Shown: positions 13,172 to 24,600 of the stretch, piece after piece
How the letters are laid out: every line of letters starts with the position of its first letter
Position numbering within the stretch: position 1 is the first letter of the stretch
Assembly: GCA_029747585.1 (NCBI GenBank)
Contig: JAPEVF010000612.1
Coordinates: 1 to 27,607 of the forward strand
From: Pleurotus djamor
Lineage: Eukaryota > Basidiomycota > Agaricomycetes > Agaricales > Pleurotaceae
Length of the DNA: 27,607 nt
Reading direction: 5' to 3'
Position numbers and translations under genes: made by a program
Notes under the pieces: generated by a model
Seen by the model: only the letters and a program-made list of their open reading frames with translations
The model's database searches: none
What the model was told of the DNA's origin: nothing

Positions 13172-15095
13172 TCATCGCTTGCGTTTGTTCCCAATCATGG
13201 GTATACTATCCTTGCCTTTGCGCGTTCTGAGGGGAATAGGAAATGCGTCGCTGTCATCATCATCGTCTCCAAGTAGCAAACCGGCTTGGATGGTCCGGGG
13301 ACTCTCTATTCGCCGCGGCCTGTCGTGATCTAGGTCACGGATTCCGCTGGTGTTGGGTCCGATGGTTTCAGAGCCACCCATCTCTTGGCCAGAGCCGAAT
13401 ATCTCGTCGTCCTCTTCGTCCTCGTATTCGTCGTCATCATGATATTCCCTTGCGTGGGCTTGCGCGAGAGCGGCCGCGATCTCAGCGCTGATGCTCGCAA
13501 CACGCGCTTCCAGCGGTTCTCTTGAGACTTCTTCGCCAGGTTGCAAGAGCGCGGAGATTGTCCGCACAGATTCCTCAATTTCATGGGCATCGTCAGCCAT
13601 CTTACGCCTTTTGGGTTTGAAGCTAGATATCGGCGTTGGTCAGTCTGAGGAGATAAAACAAGGGCAATGACCTACTGATTAGGATCCGGTGCCCAGTTAG
13701 GATCATGGGTTCGCATATGTTGAGTCAGGGTTGTACGCCGAGTAAAAGTCTTTTCGCAAGAAATATCTTCGCATTTATAAGGCCGTTTGCCAGTGTGGGT
13801 TCTGCGATGGCGCGCCAGACTACTCGAGTCACCAAACATACTACCGCATCCTGGATATTCGCAACAATGGGGCTTTTCTCCTGTGTGCACTCGCGAGTGC
13901 ACGTGTAGTGCTGAACGCTAAACAGATTCAGTAAGTCAAACAATCGTACTTATTCGATGCACGGTACCTGGATGAATGACTTGCCACAGCCGTCATGCGA
14001 GCATAGGAAAGGTCGCTCCCCAGTATGAATGCGTGTGTGGCGGGCTAAATCACTTCGGCGGGTGAAGGTCTTCCCGCAGTCCTCGAAGTCACAGGCATGG
14101 GAGTGAGAGACGGGTCCTTTCTCCCTTTTCTTGCGAGATTTCTTGGAGGATGGGGAGACGGATGGAGATGGAAGACTGGACGTTGAGGCGATAGGTTCGA
14201 CAGATTTATTGGAAGGTGATAAAATGGCATGATTCGGAGAAGGTGACGACGGTGGGGATATGTGAGAGGGTTGGTTATGAGGCACGATTGGTGATTCAGG
14301 TGTTTGGGAATCCGAAGCAAAAGGAGCTGGGAGTTGGAAGATGTCATTGATGTCAGGCAGTTCTGCTTCGGTAGCTTGGACACCGCTCTGAGGACCCGGA
14401 CTCTGAGAACGCATTGATGTTTCTGAGCACCGCGTCCTCAACTTACGGTTGGTCTCAACCTCGCTTTCGTCGTCTGCGCCGTCCGAATACAGATACTCTG
14501 AATTGTCAGATGCGTTCGCATTATTCGTTGCTGTCGAAGGCTCCTGTGCAGTGAGTGAATGGAATGCTGGTGCCAAGCGTGTAGGCTTCGGGGCTTCGTC
14601 TACGTGACGGGTGTGCTGGGGCCGCGAGGCATATTCCGAGTCTTTGGCTGAAAGATCTTGTTCAACGCGCTCGGACTGGGCGGCCTGGGTCTGAGCTGCT
14701 TGAAGCATTGCGGCAAGGTTGCTGATATTTATGCCTAGATTAGCGAGGGCACTTGGTGCTGACTCTCCCCCAGCCCCATTCTCGAAACTAGTATGTCCTT
14801 GCTGAGCAGCTGCACTTAGCAAGGCCGCAGACGCAGCTGAGGCGTTTTGGTTCAAGAGCGTCGCGATTTCCCGCTCCAGGACCTCTACAGAAAAGTTATC
14901 GCCGTTGAAAGCATCATGAATTACGGGGGACGTGGAGGGTGAGGCGAAAGTCGCTGGAGGAGATGAGCGAGACGGTGAGCGGGATGGAGATATGCGAACT
15001 GCGTCGTCGCCATCGTCGTTGTCGTCAATAGTTTCGTCATGAACGACGTCGGAGAGGTCTAGAAGTTGCTCTTCGGGTTCATGTTCATGATTCAT
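13172..15095 (-). CDS. C2H2 zinc-finger transcription factor, four fingers
   Basis: Exons 15095-13968, 13917-13676 and 13622-13172 give 606 residues. The first about 330 residues are low-complexity: acidic ([12 protein letters not shown]), Ser/Pro-rich and Ala/Gln-rich, typical of an activation region. Then four adjacent C2H2 fingers follow with TGE(R/K)P-type linkers: [31 protein letters not shown] joined by splicing to [30 protein letters not shown] and [19 protein letters not shown]. After them a basic FKPKRRK motif could be a nuclear localisation signal. The tail has a conserved-looking helix ([16 protein letters not shown]), an acidic run and a Lys/Arg C-terminus. Nuclear DNA-binding regulator; target unknown. 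ATG 15095 is chosen because sequence above it is GC-poor in protein-like features, although the frame stays open to 15359. Confidence 0.88.
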
Positions 15096-15419
15096 AGCAG
15101 AGTGGCAGGCTTGAAGCAGGGTAAGATATGGGTGCAATGTGATCGAGGTTGAAAGCAATGGTGGATGATCCGAGGTGAGATAGGTGAAGGGGGTTGCGGT
15201 GGCGCACGTGAAGGACTCTGAGAGCCTGGCGACTCCGAGAGCTTTGCCAGCTGGGGCTGGACGCGCAAAGGATGGAGGCTGCTGGTGGTTGTTGAGAGAG
15301 ATGAAAGTATACCCTAGCCGGATTAGGCAAACCTGGCCAAGCCCCGCGCAAGCGCCCATTCGGTCTCTCTTTCATATGCTCCTCCTCCTCAACGGTCATC
15401 TTGCTCGTCGTCTCCCGCA
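15096..15419. promoter_or_regulatory. Divergent promoter region, zinc-finger gene / Pmp3-like gene
   Basis: 324 bases between two divergent start codons. It contains a perfect E-box palindrome CACGTG at 15205-15210, a site for bHLH factors of the Cbf1/USF type. The zinc-finger frame remains open through most of it, but I treat that as 5' leader. No TATA box seen on either strand. Confidence 0.4.
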
Positions 15420-16430
15420 ATGAGCACCCCTTACGTCGACTCCACCAAAGTCGACTTGAAACCGAAGCGCCATCATGGCTATGCGGTCGTCCTCTTCATC
15501 TTCGGGACTCTTTTTCCACCGCTGGGTGCGTCACAGCTGATGCGCTGTCTCTGCCTGCGCTGATGTCCTCCTCAACAGCCGTCGCTGCGAGGTTTGGCAT
15601 AGGCAAGGACTTTTGGCTGAACTTAGTATTGACCTTATGTGGTTACATCCCTGGTAAGTGCTTACCCAATCAACGCCGTCGGTTCTTCCACAGCTCTCAT
15701 GCTCTGCTACCAGGTCATGGTCACAACTTTTACATCCAGGTAGACCTTCTCTGGAGACGAGTCATTGAACTTGCCTTTTGACCTCTCCTCATTCTAGAAC
15801 ATACGAAACAACAAGAATCACGCACGGACACCCAAGTGGGCCCAACGCTACGGTCTTGTGGACACCTCCGAGATCAAGCGCAAGGAACGCAAGTCTCAAT
15901 GGGCCAACCGATACAATGATCGTCTTCCCGAGTCTACATTAGAGGGCCGTCCCTATGAAGAAGGCGAAGTCGCTGGATCCAGTACCAGTCTCTCCGGTGA
16001 TTCTCAACGTCGAAGGCAACCAAATGGTGATTTGTGGCGACCAGAGGATGAAACATACTATAATGCAGAAGCAAATTCGTCTTCATCTCTTCGCTGGCAT
16101 TACCCCACCAACTTTGAAGAATCTGAGGTCGAACTGACCAAAAAGAAGAGCAAGAAGAAGAAGGAAAAGAAGGATAGGTGGGCGAGGACAGAGGATGCAT
16201 ATTCTTTATCAGAGGAACGGAGCTCCAAGCGCAAGAAATCGAAGAAGAAACGAAGATCATCTACCGTCGAAGGAACAGGAAGCACTTACTCCGCCGATTC
16301 TACCACAGAGTTTCCTGAGGACGCAGAAGGTGGTCTTTACGGTGACCGCCCTCAGAAGTCGGGCAACACACCACAGCCCAAAGAAAATGGGCAGACTCCT
16401 GATGAAACCGTATTCAACCATCAATTCTGA
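15420..16430 (+). CDS. Pmp3/UPF0057-domain membrane protein with long charged tail
   Basis: Exons 15420-15525, 15579-15653, 15714-15739 and 15798-16430 give 279 residues. After a short polar N-terminus the Pmp3 (UPF0057) proteolipid domain spans about residues 22-72: two membrane segments (AVVLFIFGTLFPPLAVAAR and FWLNLVLTLCGYIPGHGH) followed by the family end YIQNIRNN. Pmp3 proteins are usually about 55 residues and modulate membrane potential and cation uptake. Here some 200 residues follow, predicted cytosolic, hydrophilic, with a lysine cluster (KKKSKKKKEKKDRW) and a second one (KRKKSKKKRR). No PPxY motif of the Sna3 type is present. The three introns all fall within the Pmp3 domain; the tail is one exon. 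A signalling or lipid-binding role of the tail is speculation. Confidence 0.88.
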
Positions 16431-16767
16431 TCGTCTCTCCGGGATCTCGGTAGCCTTCGTCGTCGCCACTCCGTTGTTTTCTCGGGAAGCAGGCATTTCT
16501 TCGTAGAAAGGCGTTCTGGCAGGTCAATTTCGCATTCGTTATACCGTTTTTATGTATTTTCCCGTTACATTCCCAGATAATAATTCATTCGATGACCAAA
16601 AATAGCACGTACCTCCACTCAAGCTACGCCATGTTTAACCACATCGCAGACTCCTCGTGTGTCCTTCGACTTCTTTACCGACCTCTCGTGGTCACTCTGA
16701 TGCATGCCCACGCTGCTCAAATGGTTAAATAGATCGACCTCGATCTGCCAGCTCAATCCCGTGCACC
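16431..16767 (+). promoter_or_regulatory. Promoter region of PNGase A copy 1
   Basis: 337 bases between the Pmp3-like stop and the first PNGase A start. It must hold the Pmp3-like 3' end and the PNGase promoter. An AT-rich GGTTAAATAG near 16723 is a weak TATA candidate about 45 bases before ATG. Nothing else seen. Confidence 0.3.
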
Positions 16768-18989
16768 ATGCTTATCTTCCTGTTCATATCACTTCTGCTA
16801 ACCTCAAGCTTGGCCGATGTCCTTCGGAACTTCCAGGTCACGCAACCCGTCCTCATCCCGAAAAATGTCAAGTCTTGCACTATCAAGGTTCTGCAGTACG
16901 CTACATTCATTTTTACATCGTCGAGCATTTACGCAGTAGTCCTTAGACGAGACTTCGCATTCTCTTTCGGCCTGTAAGCTCGCCTTTGCAAGTGATTGAA
17001 CGCATCGCTCAATTCTTTTCCTACCCCAGAGCAGAAGTTGTTCAACTAGTGTATGATTGACCTTCTATTATAGTGTGCCACCTTGATGTTTGGCCATAAA
17101 TCAGACCTCCTACTGACTGTGGACGCCCTGGAACTTGGTCGGCTATATCTTTAAACTTCACGGTCACTTCGAATGGAACTCAGTTCGACCGACTTGGTAT
17201 ATTCACATTCAAGAACGTCGAAAGTAAATGACGTCCTCCATAACGTGCTCCGTTCTATTGCTAAGCTTCCTTTCAGTATGGCGAACGTCAACCCCGGAGC
17301 CAACTCGAGGTGACGGGATCGTTTGGACCTATATTAAGGATGTTACCCACTACACACCGCTGTTCAAGGAGCCTGGACCGTTGATACTTCAACTCGACAA
17401 CTTGATCCAACCTGGGCTGGACGGAATTTATTCTAGTAAGTACATGAACCAAGTGCAGACTCTTTACTCATTCCCGTAGCTACACTACACGCCACATTCT
17501 ATGCTTCGTCTTCTCGAAGTCCTCCAGCGGAGCAGGCTCACTCAATCATACCTCTATCAACAAGGTTGAACGACACAGGCAACGATGCGTCCGTACCCCC
17601 AGGGTTTTCAGTGAGTTTTCTCGACCGGACTCCATGAACCTCTTTCCAGATACGAATGACTTCATGTTTATAGATCAACGTCACATTGCCAAGGAACACT
17701 GTCAAGGTTTTTGCCGAATTATTTGCTTCTGGAAACGGACTAGAGGAATCCTGGGTTGAGTCAATTTCGCGTTTGTCTATCTCCGTGTTTAATGGGAAGG
17801 TTTATTATCAAGTACTTCAACGTACCCAATCGATTTTTTCCAAGCATACCACCAGATATCACCTCCGGGAATGGCCCCTTTCGTGAAGTACGCCTCCTCA
17901 TAGATGGTCGAGTTGCAGGGGTTGCATTTCCTTACGCCGTCATCTTCACTGGTGGCTTTGTCCCATCTGTTTGGAGGTCAGTCTTTTCTTGAACTGTACG
18001 TCTAAATTATTGATCTTTGGTTAACTCTCTTAGGCCAATCGCTGCGTACGGCGCCTTGGATTTGCCCACTTACTTCATCGACGTTACTCCGTTCGTTCCT
18101 CTCCTGGTCGATGGGCTACCCCATAACATCACAATCGATGTTGCGTCCGCGGAACAGGATCATGCCATCGAACAAAACTGGTATGTCTCGGGAAATCTGC
18201 AAGTTGTTACCGACGTATCATCAAGACCAACCAAAGGCAAAATGCTCTCGTATTCTGCGGAGCCTTTTGCGCGATCCTCTGTGGACGGTCGGATAGAGGG
18301 TCAGGGCTCTGTCGACTTCAACGTCAAGGCCACTCGGAAGCTACACATCGAATCGGTCATAAACAGCGGGAGTGGAAAGACCGTGCGCGTGCAGTGGTCT
18401 CAAGACCTTGAGTACACAAATTCCCAGGTTTATCGCGAGAATGGTACTGTTCAGGTGTGCATCAAAATGCCCTTCAGTAGGGTGGTCGTACTGACTCTCC
18501 TCAAAGACCCTTAGGCAAACTTCCAGCGGGAAAAGTGTGGCGCTCCACGATGCTCGTGCCGTTGTCAACGATGTCTTTTCTTATCCCTTGAACATCGACT
18601 TCAAATTCCTGACACCTGACCTTCAACACTGTATGCTGCCCATGACTAGATAGGCTGTTATCGTCCTTACCTTGCTCCTCAGGGAACTTCTCGATTGATC
18701 ACGCCTACAAGAGGGCGTTGAATCCACATCCCTTTTTAATCAGCTCAAACATCAATTCTCGTCAGAGCGGCGGTAAGTGCACATTGCAGCTTATCATCCA
18801 AAGCACTGAATGTCTTCAAATCGAATAGCCGGGTTTTACAATCGCGCACCTACCGGAAATTTTGGCAATGGAACAAACGATAATGACTTCTCATACTTGG
18901 ATGGAAAAGGGAATAGTTATACTCGTCAGGTCAAGGCGGCGTTCAACAATATCACCTTGGATCGTGTTGGAGGATCTTTGGCGCCTTAG
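16768..18989 (+). CDS. PNGase A-type peptide-N-glycosidase, tandem copy 1
   Basis: A secreted peptide-N4-(N-acetyl-beta-glucosaminyl)asparagine amidase A family protein, which removes N-glycans from glycopeptides. Twelve exons (16768-16895, 16947-16973, 17030-17050, 17105-17223, 17277-17435, 17480-17610, 17674-17754, 17813-17976, 18034-18456, 18515-18630, 18683-18772, 18829-18989) give 539 residues. The N-terminus MLIFLFISLLLTSSLA is a signal peptide. Family blocks include PPTDCG, NGTQFDRLGIFTF, IWRTSTPEPTRGDGIVWTY, VRLLIDGRVAGVAFPYAVIF, YGALDLPTYFIDVTPFVPLL and HNITIDVASAE. Several N-glycosylation sequons are visible. It ends at GGSLAP. The donor at 18457 (GT|GTGCAT) is the only one that keeps the downstream frame. 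It is followed by copy 2 in the same orientation. Confidence 0.92.
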
Positions 18990-19328
18990 ACACCTTGCAC
19001 TTGGCCAAATGATGTAACCTTCGGATTGATGACGTCTTGATCTGCTCTTTTGGACATTTTGTATTTACTTCCTGCTTCATCACCAACTGCACGCCACATC
19101 TGTTGGCAGAATAGGATATTCGTTATTTGACGTGGGTCTTGCATCCCCATCTTATCGGCTTCGAAGTGCACACGGCGACTCGCGAGGCTAGTTCTTCTTC
19201 ACATGGTTTCCTCTGAAATTCTCACCTTTTCTTCCTCATGGAATCGCTTTTGCATATAAAGCGAGATGCGTTGGCTGGCTGCCCCGACGCTCCAACAGCT
19301 CCCCTTATCCCAGGAGTACGTGCACCAG
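18990..19328 (+). promoter_or_regulatory. Promoter region of PNGase A copy 2 with TATA box
   Basis: 339 bases between the paralogues. TGCATATAAAG at 19251-19261 is a good TATA box 68-78 bases before the ATG at 19329. This makes the in-frame ATG at 19266 and the ATG at 19238 unlikely starts. Confidence 0.55.
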
Positions 19329-21628
19329 ATGCTCATCCAAGCGATCCTCTTCCTTCCGAGCCTGTTGTGGGCGCTGCTATCGGATGCTACTGTCCTTGTC
19401 GACTTTCAAGTTGCTCAACCTCCACCTGTCCCGAGTGATACAAAAGCATGCACTATCCAGATACTCCAGTGAGTCAAGAATCAAGGAAAGAGTATTTGTG
19501 GCACACTGCCTACGGTTCTTTCAGACGGGACTTTGCCTTTTCTTTTGGGTTGTAAGTGCATTCTGGTGTTTAAACTGGCGGTCATTGGTCATCACTTACG
19601 CCAAACGTCATGCAGATCTGAAATAGTCAGTTATACGTGAGGACCCTTTGTAACATCCAGAAGAATATTCATAGGAATGATTGAGGAATGACTTGGTTGT
19701 CGTAGGCCTCCCACGGACTGTGGAGAACCCGGTTCCTGGGCTGGGATCACTCTTAACTTTACTGTGACCTCCAATGGAACCCAGTTCGACCGGTTGGGCA
19801 TATTCACATTCCAGAATGTCGAAAGTGCGTGCATATCCAGCATTCAAGGAAACGTAACTCAGTTCAGCGTGGCAGTTTGGCGAACGTCTACCCCGGAACC
19901 TACTCGTGGAGATGGAATCATTTGGACATACGTCAAGGATGTGACCCGTTATACACCTCTGTTTGCGAAAAACGGCACTTTCATTCTGCAGTTGGATAAC
20001 TTGATACAGACAGGACTTGATGGTATCTATTCCAGTGCGTTCGAACTTCTGCACCATTATCCGGTTTTCTGAATCCTCTCAAGCCACACTCCATGCGACG
20101 TTCCACGCTGCTTCACCTGCACACCCTCCTGCAAAGAAGGCAGATACGATCTTGCCTCTGTCAACGTTCGCAAATGACACAGGAAACGATGCATCCGTTC
20201 CACCTGGCTTTTCCGTGAGTTCTACAGGTTGAAATCCTTCGTCGCAGCATTCATTCTAGTCACATAGATCAACGTCACTGTGCCTCAAAATGCTGTTGAG
20301 ATTTATGCAGAGCTGTATGCGTCTGGGAACGGAAACGAGGAATTCTGGGTGAACATTGCCTCTTCACACAAGCCAACATCTAGTTGCGTCACCACTAACG
20401 ATTGACTCTTCGACAGTACTTCAATGTGCCGAATCAATTCTTGGGAGATCTTCCTGATGGATTTGCTTTGGGCCAAGGACCATTCAGAGAAGTCAGGTTG
20501 CTCGTCGATGGACAGGTTGCTGGCGTTGCTTTCCCTTACGCAACTATTTTTACCGGTGGCATCGTCCCAACGGCATGGAGACCCATCACTTCCTATGGCG
20601 CACTCGATCTGCCAACATACTTCTTAGATCTAACACCATTCGTCCCTATCCTCACTGACGGCAAACCCCATACCTTCACAATTGACGTTGCGTCGGCCGA
20701 GCCCAATCGCGGGACCCTTCAGAATTGGTTTGTCTCTGGCCTTCTCCAAGTAGTAACGGATCCTTCTGGAAAGCCCTCGACTGGTCGAATCACATCATAC
20801 AGCGCAGACCCTTTCGCCGTCGTCAGCAACACCGCAACCCCTCGTGACAATGGTGACCTCAGCATCACCGTCACCGCAACGAGGAAGATACACATTGAGG
20901 CGGAGGTTACTAGCGGCAGCGGAAAGACGAGCCATGTTGTTGTCTCCCAAGACCTCAGGTATTCCAACGTTCAGACTTACCAGAATAACTTCAACATACA
21001 GGTGCGTTTCATAATCCAGGAGTTCCTGGAGCCTTGCTGACGTGTGATGAGTGCTCAGGATGTCTTCCAAATCGCGTCGGGTAATGTTCTGTCCACACAC
21101 AATGGTCACAAGACAGTTGTGGACACCTTCTCGTACCCCCTTGGGATCAATATTACGAATATTACGCCTGATGGTAGAAGCTGTAAGTCATGAGTACTTG
21201 AGGAGTATTTGACGGAACCTGATTCACTTCGTAGTCAAATCCAACTTCGACCACTCGTACGATCGGGTCTTGTCGCCGGCTCCATTCATCCTGAGTTCGA
21301 CTATCCACGAACACCAACTCGCTGGTAGGTGTTGCAAAAGTTGAAACGGTGCTGTGAAGCTGATAGCCCTTGTTCAGAGGGATTCTTCACGATTGCACCT
21401 ACCGGAAATACTGGGAATGGAACCAGTGAGAATCAGCTAACCTATGTTGATTCCGCTGGAAACACCTATGCACGAGAGGTCAATGCTTCCTTAAACGTTA
21501 TTACTTTGGATAGGGAGAGTGGGTCACTCGCACCGACCAGAAAGGTAGCTCTGCCGAAGGGGCCCAAGGAAGCCGTTGCAGGGACAGTTCGCTTGCCTGG
21601 AGGAAAGAAGAGGTTTGGCTCAAATTAG
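19329..21628 (+). CDS. PNGase A-type peptide-N-glycosidase, tandem copy 2
   Basis: Second PNGase A family gene, collinear with copy 1. Eleven exons (19329-19468, 19525-19551, 19616-19636, 19706-19824, 19876-20034, 20084-20214, 20268-20348, 20417-21001, 21059-21182, 21235-21324, 21378-21628) give 575 residues. ATG 19329 is chosen because it yields a signal peptide (MLIQAILFLPSLLWALLS) aligned with copy 1 and lies downstream of a TATA box. Shared blocks include NGTQFDRLGIFTFQN, RTSTPEPTRGDGIIWTY, NDTGNDASVPPGFS and GALDLPTYFLDLTPFVPIL. Exons 2-7 match copy 1 in length exactly. The copy-1 intron 17977-18033 is absent here (TGGAGACCC near 20577). The protein continues about 30 residues past SLAP with a basic tail (TRKVALPKGPKEAV...). 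Likely secreted or vacuolar; substrate differences between copies are unknown. Confidence 0.92.
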
Positions 21629-21696
21629 GCTATTGCCAGACGTGTATAGAAGTTCGAAATAAGGATAAAGCCCAAGAGATAACAATACGTCTAAAA
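21629..21696. other. 68-base convergent gap
   Basis: Only 68 bases separate the stops of PNGase A copy 2 and the C1-THF synthase gene, so the two 3' UTRs probably overlap. Confidence 0.5.
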
Positions 21697-24600
21697 TTAA
21701 AAGAGACCAACAGGACGTCCAGTCTCGGGATCGAGTCCGATTTCCCAGAAGCCTTGACGGATGAATAAGCAAAACTTTCACATTGAAGAGTGTGTTAACT
21801 TACCCGGGCGTGTACCAAGACCAGGCATCGTCTGCATGTCGCCAAGCAGTGGGTAAAGGAAGCCAGCTCCAGCAGTCAGTCGTACCGCTCGTATAGGAAC
21901 AGTGAAACCTGAAGAAAGGGTGAATAGTAGCTCATAGGACGGCGGTGGCTGACTAACCTGTAGGGACACCCTTGAGCTTGGGGTCATGTGAGAATGAGTA
22001 CTGGGTTTTAGCCATGCAGACTAGTAGACCGTCGGTCAGCTGGGTGTTCATCACAAAAGCAACGGAATGACGTACTGGGTAGGCTGCTGTATCCTTGCCG
22101 GGTATATGTGGCGATCTGGCTTTTCGCGAGTTCGCTCAGTTCAATGCCATCGGCGCCATAGATCTCTCTGCAGATTATAGCGATCTTCTCTTCGATGGGC
22201 AAGTCCAAGTCGTAGAGGAACTTGAAGTTGGATTCCGCTTCACAAGTAGCAATCACTGCTTCCGCGAGTTCACGAGCACCAGCGCCACCATGAGCGTAGT
22301 GGTTACTAACCACGGCAGCATCAGCTCCTCCAGCAAGGGCTTCTTCCCGTACGAGAGCCAGTTCGGCAGGGGTATCTGAGCTGTGCATTCATGAGCACAC
22401 ACAGTTGGTACGGCAACCATGCGATTTGCACTCACCCAAATTGATTGATAGCTACGATCACCTTCACGCCAAATTTGCGCGAGTTCTGTATATGTTTGAC
22501 AAGGTTCTTGCACCCTTCCTTAAGTGTAACCAAGTCTTCTTTGGTGTACGTTTCGTGCAGAGGCTTTCCAGGGGTAACATCAGGCCCTCCACCATGCATC
22601 TTCAAAGCGCGTGTCGTTGCGACGATGACAGTAGCATCTGGCTTGATACCGCTGATACGGCACTTGATGTTGCAGAATTTCTCCATGCCCATATCCGCAC
22701 CGAATCCAGCCTCAGTGAGAACGTACCCGACACGCTCAGGACCATCACCCTCTTCGGTTCCGGCGAGTTTGAGGGCTATGCGGTCGGCAAGAATTGACGA
22801 ATTGCCATGAGCGATATTGGCGAAGGGTCCAGCGTGTACGAAGACCGGAGTACCCTGCCACAAGATAAACATTAAGGTTGAGCGGGATTAACGGACACAT
22901 ACCTGCAGGGTTTGCATGAGATTGGGTTTAATGGCATCCTTCATAAGGACAGCCAGCGCGCCAGTAACACCAATATCGTCAGCGGTAATTGGCTCGCCAC
23001 GCTTACTCGTAGCAACAACCATCGCACCAAGTCTATCTTGCATATCCTGAAGACTCGTAGCCAAAGCCAAAACAGCCATACATTCACTTGCAACGGCTAT
23101 GTCAAAGCCGGTCTCGCGTTCATGACCCTGCTCGGTGGCGTTGCGTCCGATGGTGATCTTCCTGAGGAAACGATCGTTGGTGTCTAGAACACGATTCCAA
23201 GTGATCGTGTCGAGGTCTACATCGAGACGCGCAAAGAGATTGATCTCTTCCGGGGTTAGTGAGTTAGGGTCAGTCTTATCGATTCCGAGCTTCTTTAGTC
23301 GTTTGAGCATGAGGGGAGCAAATTCGCGTTTGCCTTTCTTCGACGGGACAAGTCGGCTATAGAGGGCCTAAACGAACTGCATGAGGGTGAGCTCGAGGAC
23401 ATGGGTCAGGGACCGACCTTGTCAGACTGAGTGGCTTCGTGGAAGATACGGGCATCCAGAGCAGCAGCTAATGGGTAGAAAGATGAGAATCTTCGCAAAT
23501 GAAAAGGGCAGGACTTCTCACCTAAGAGATTGTTGGCTGCGGTCACGGCATGGATGTCTCCGGTAAGATGTAGATTGAACTGTTATGTGGGATGTAAGTG
23601 AAACTGGCAAATGTACGGAAAGAATGGAGATACCTCGTCCATCGGGATGACTTGACTGTAACCTCCTCCAGCAGCGCCTCCTTTGATTCCAAAGGTTGGT
23701 CCTTGACTCGGTTGGCGCACAGTTGCAAAGGCCGTTCGACCGAGTTCTGCACCCAACGCTTGGGCAAGACCTATCGTTGTCGTAGATTTACCCTCACCCA
23801 GAGGTGTGGGAGTGATGCTTTATAGAAATACGATGAGTCGAGGGTGGACAGATGCGAGATAAAGACTTACCCAGAGATGACGATGTACTTTCCGTCCTTC
23901 CTATGGGCAAGGCGATCCAATACACTGAGTTCAACCTTAGCCTTATACTTGCCGTAGCTTTCTACTTCATCAGGGAGGAGCCCGAGTTCGCTAGCTACTT
24001 GCGTAATTCGCTTGGGGGTTTGTGCCATGGCAATATCAATGTCTGAGGGTACTGTGTCGAGGATGTTCAACTTGAGGGGCTTCACTGTTCTATCCCTGGC
24101 CTTCTCCCATAGTCGTTCCGCAGACTTCAGGGTATTTTCCATCAGTAACGCGACGGTCATGGGGCCGACACCGCCCGGAACGGGGGTGATATGCGAGGCC
24201 ACAGCTGCAGCTGCTTCGTAAGCAACGTCTCCGACAAGACGCTGTCCTGACTTCTTGGAAGCGTCTGGTCGATGTGTCAATCGAGTTCAATGCAAGGTAT
24301 ACGATATGAGTACCTGGTACGTAGTTGATGCCTACGTCGATCACTGAAACTCCTGGCTTCAACCACGAGCCTTGGACAAACTCGGCTTTGCCGATAGCAG
24401 CAACCACGACGTCAGCTGTCTTGACCTACACATCACATCACTGAGAAGGGTCTGAAACGGATGGAAGAGGGCAAGGCTCACAATCTCTTCGATATTCTTG
24501 GTGCGACTATGGCATTGAGTCACAGTAGCATCCTTATTCCGTAGCATAGACGCGACCGGACTACCAACAATATCGCTTCGGCCTAACACAACTGCATGTA

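Noticed and set aside
15096..15359. N-terminal extension of the zinc-finger protein to 15359
   Set aside because: The frame is open but contains leader-like sequence with no domain, and lies in the divergent promoter. [10 protein letters not shown] at 15095 begins the acidic region.
19238..19328. Earlier ATGs (19238 and 19266) for PNGase A copy 2
   Set aside because: They lie before or within about 10 bases of the TATA box, and 19266 would put 21 residues before a good signal peptide. ATG 19329 aligns with the copy 1 start.
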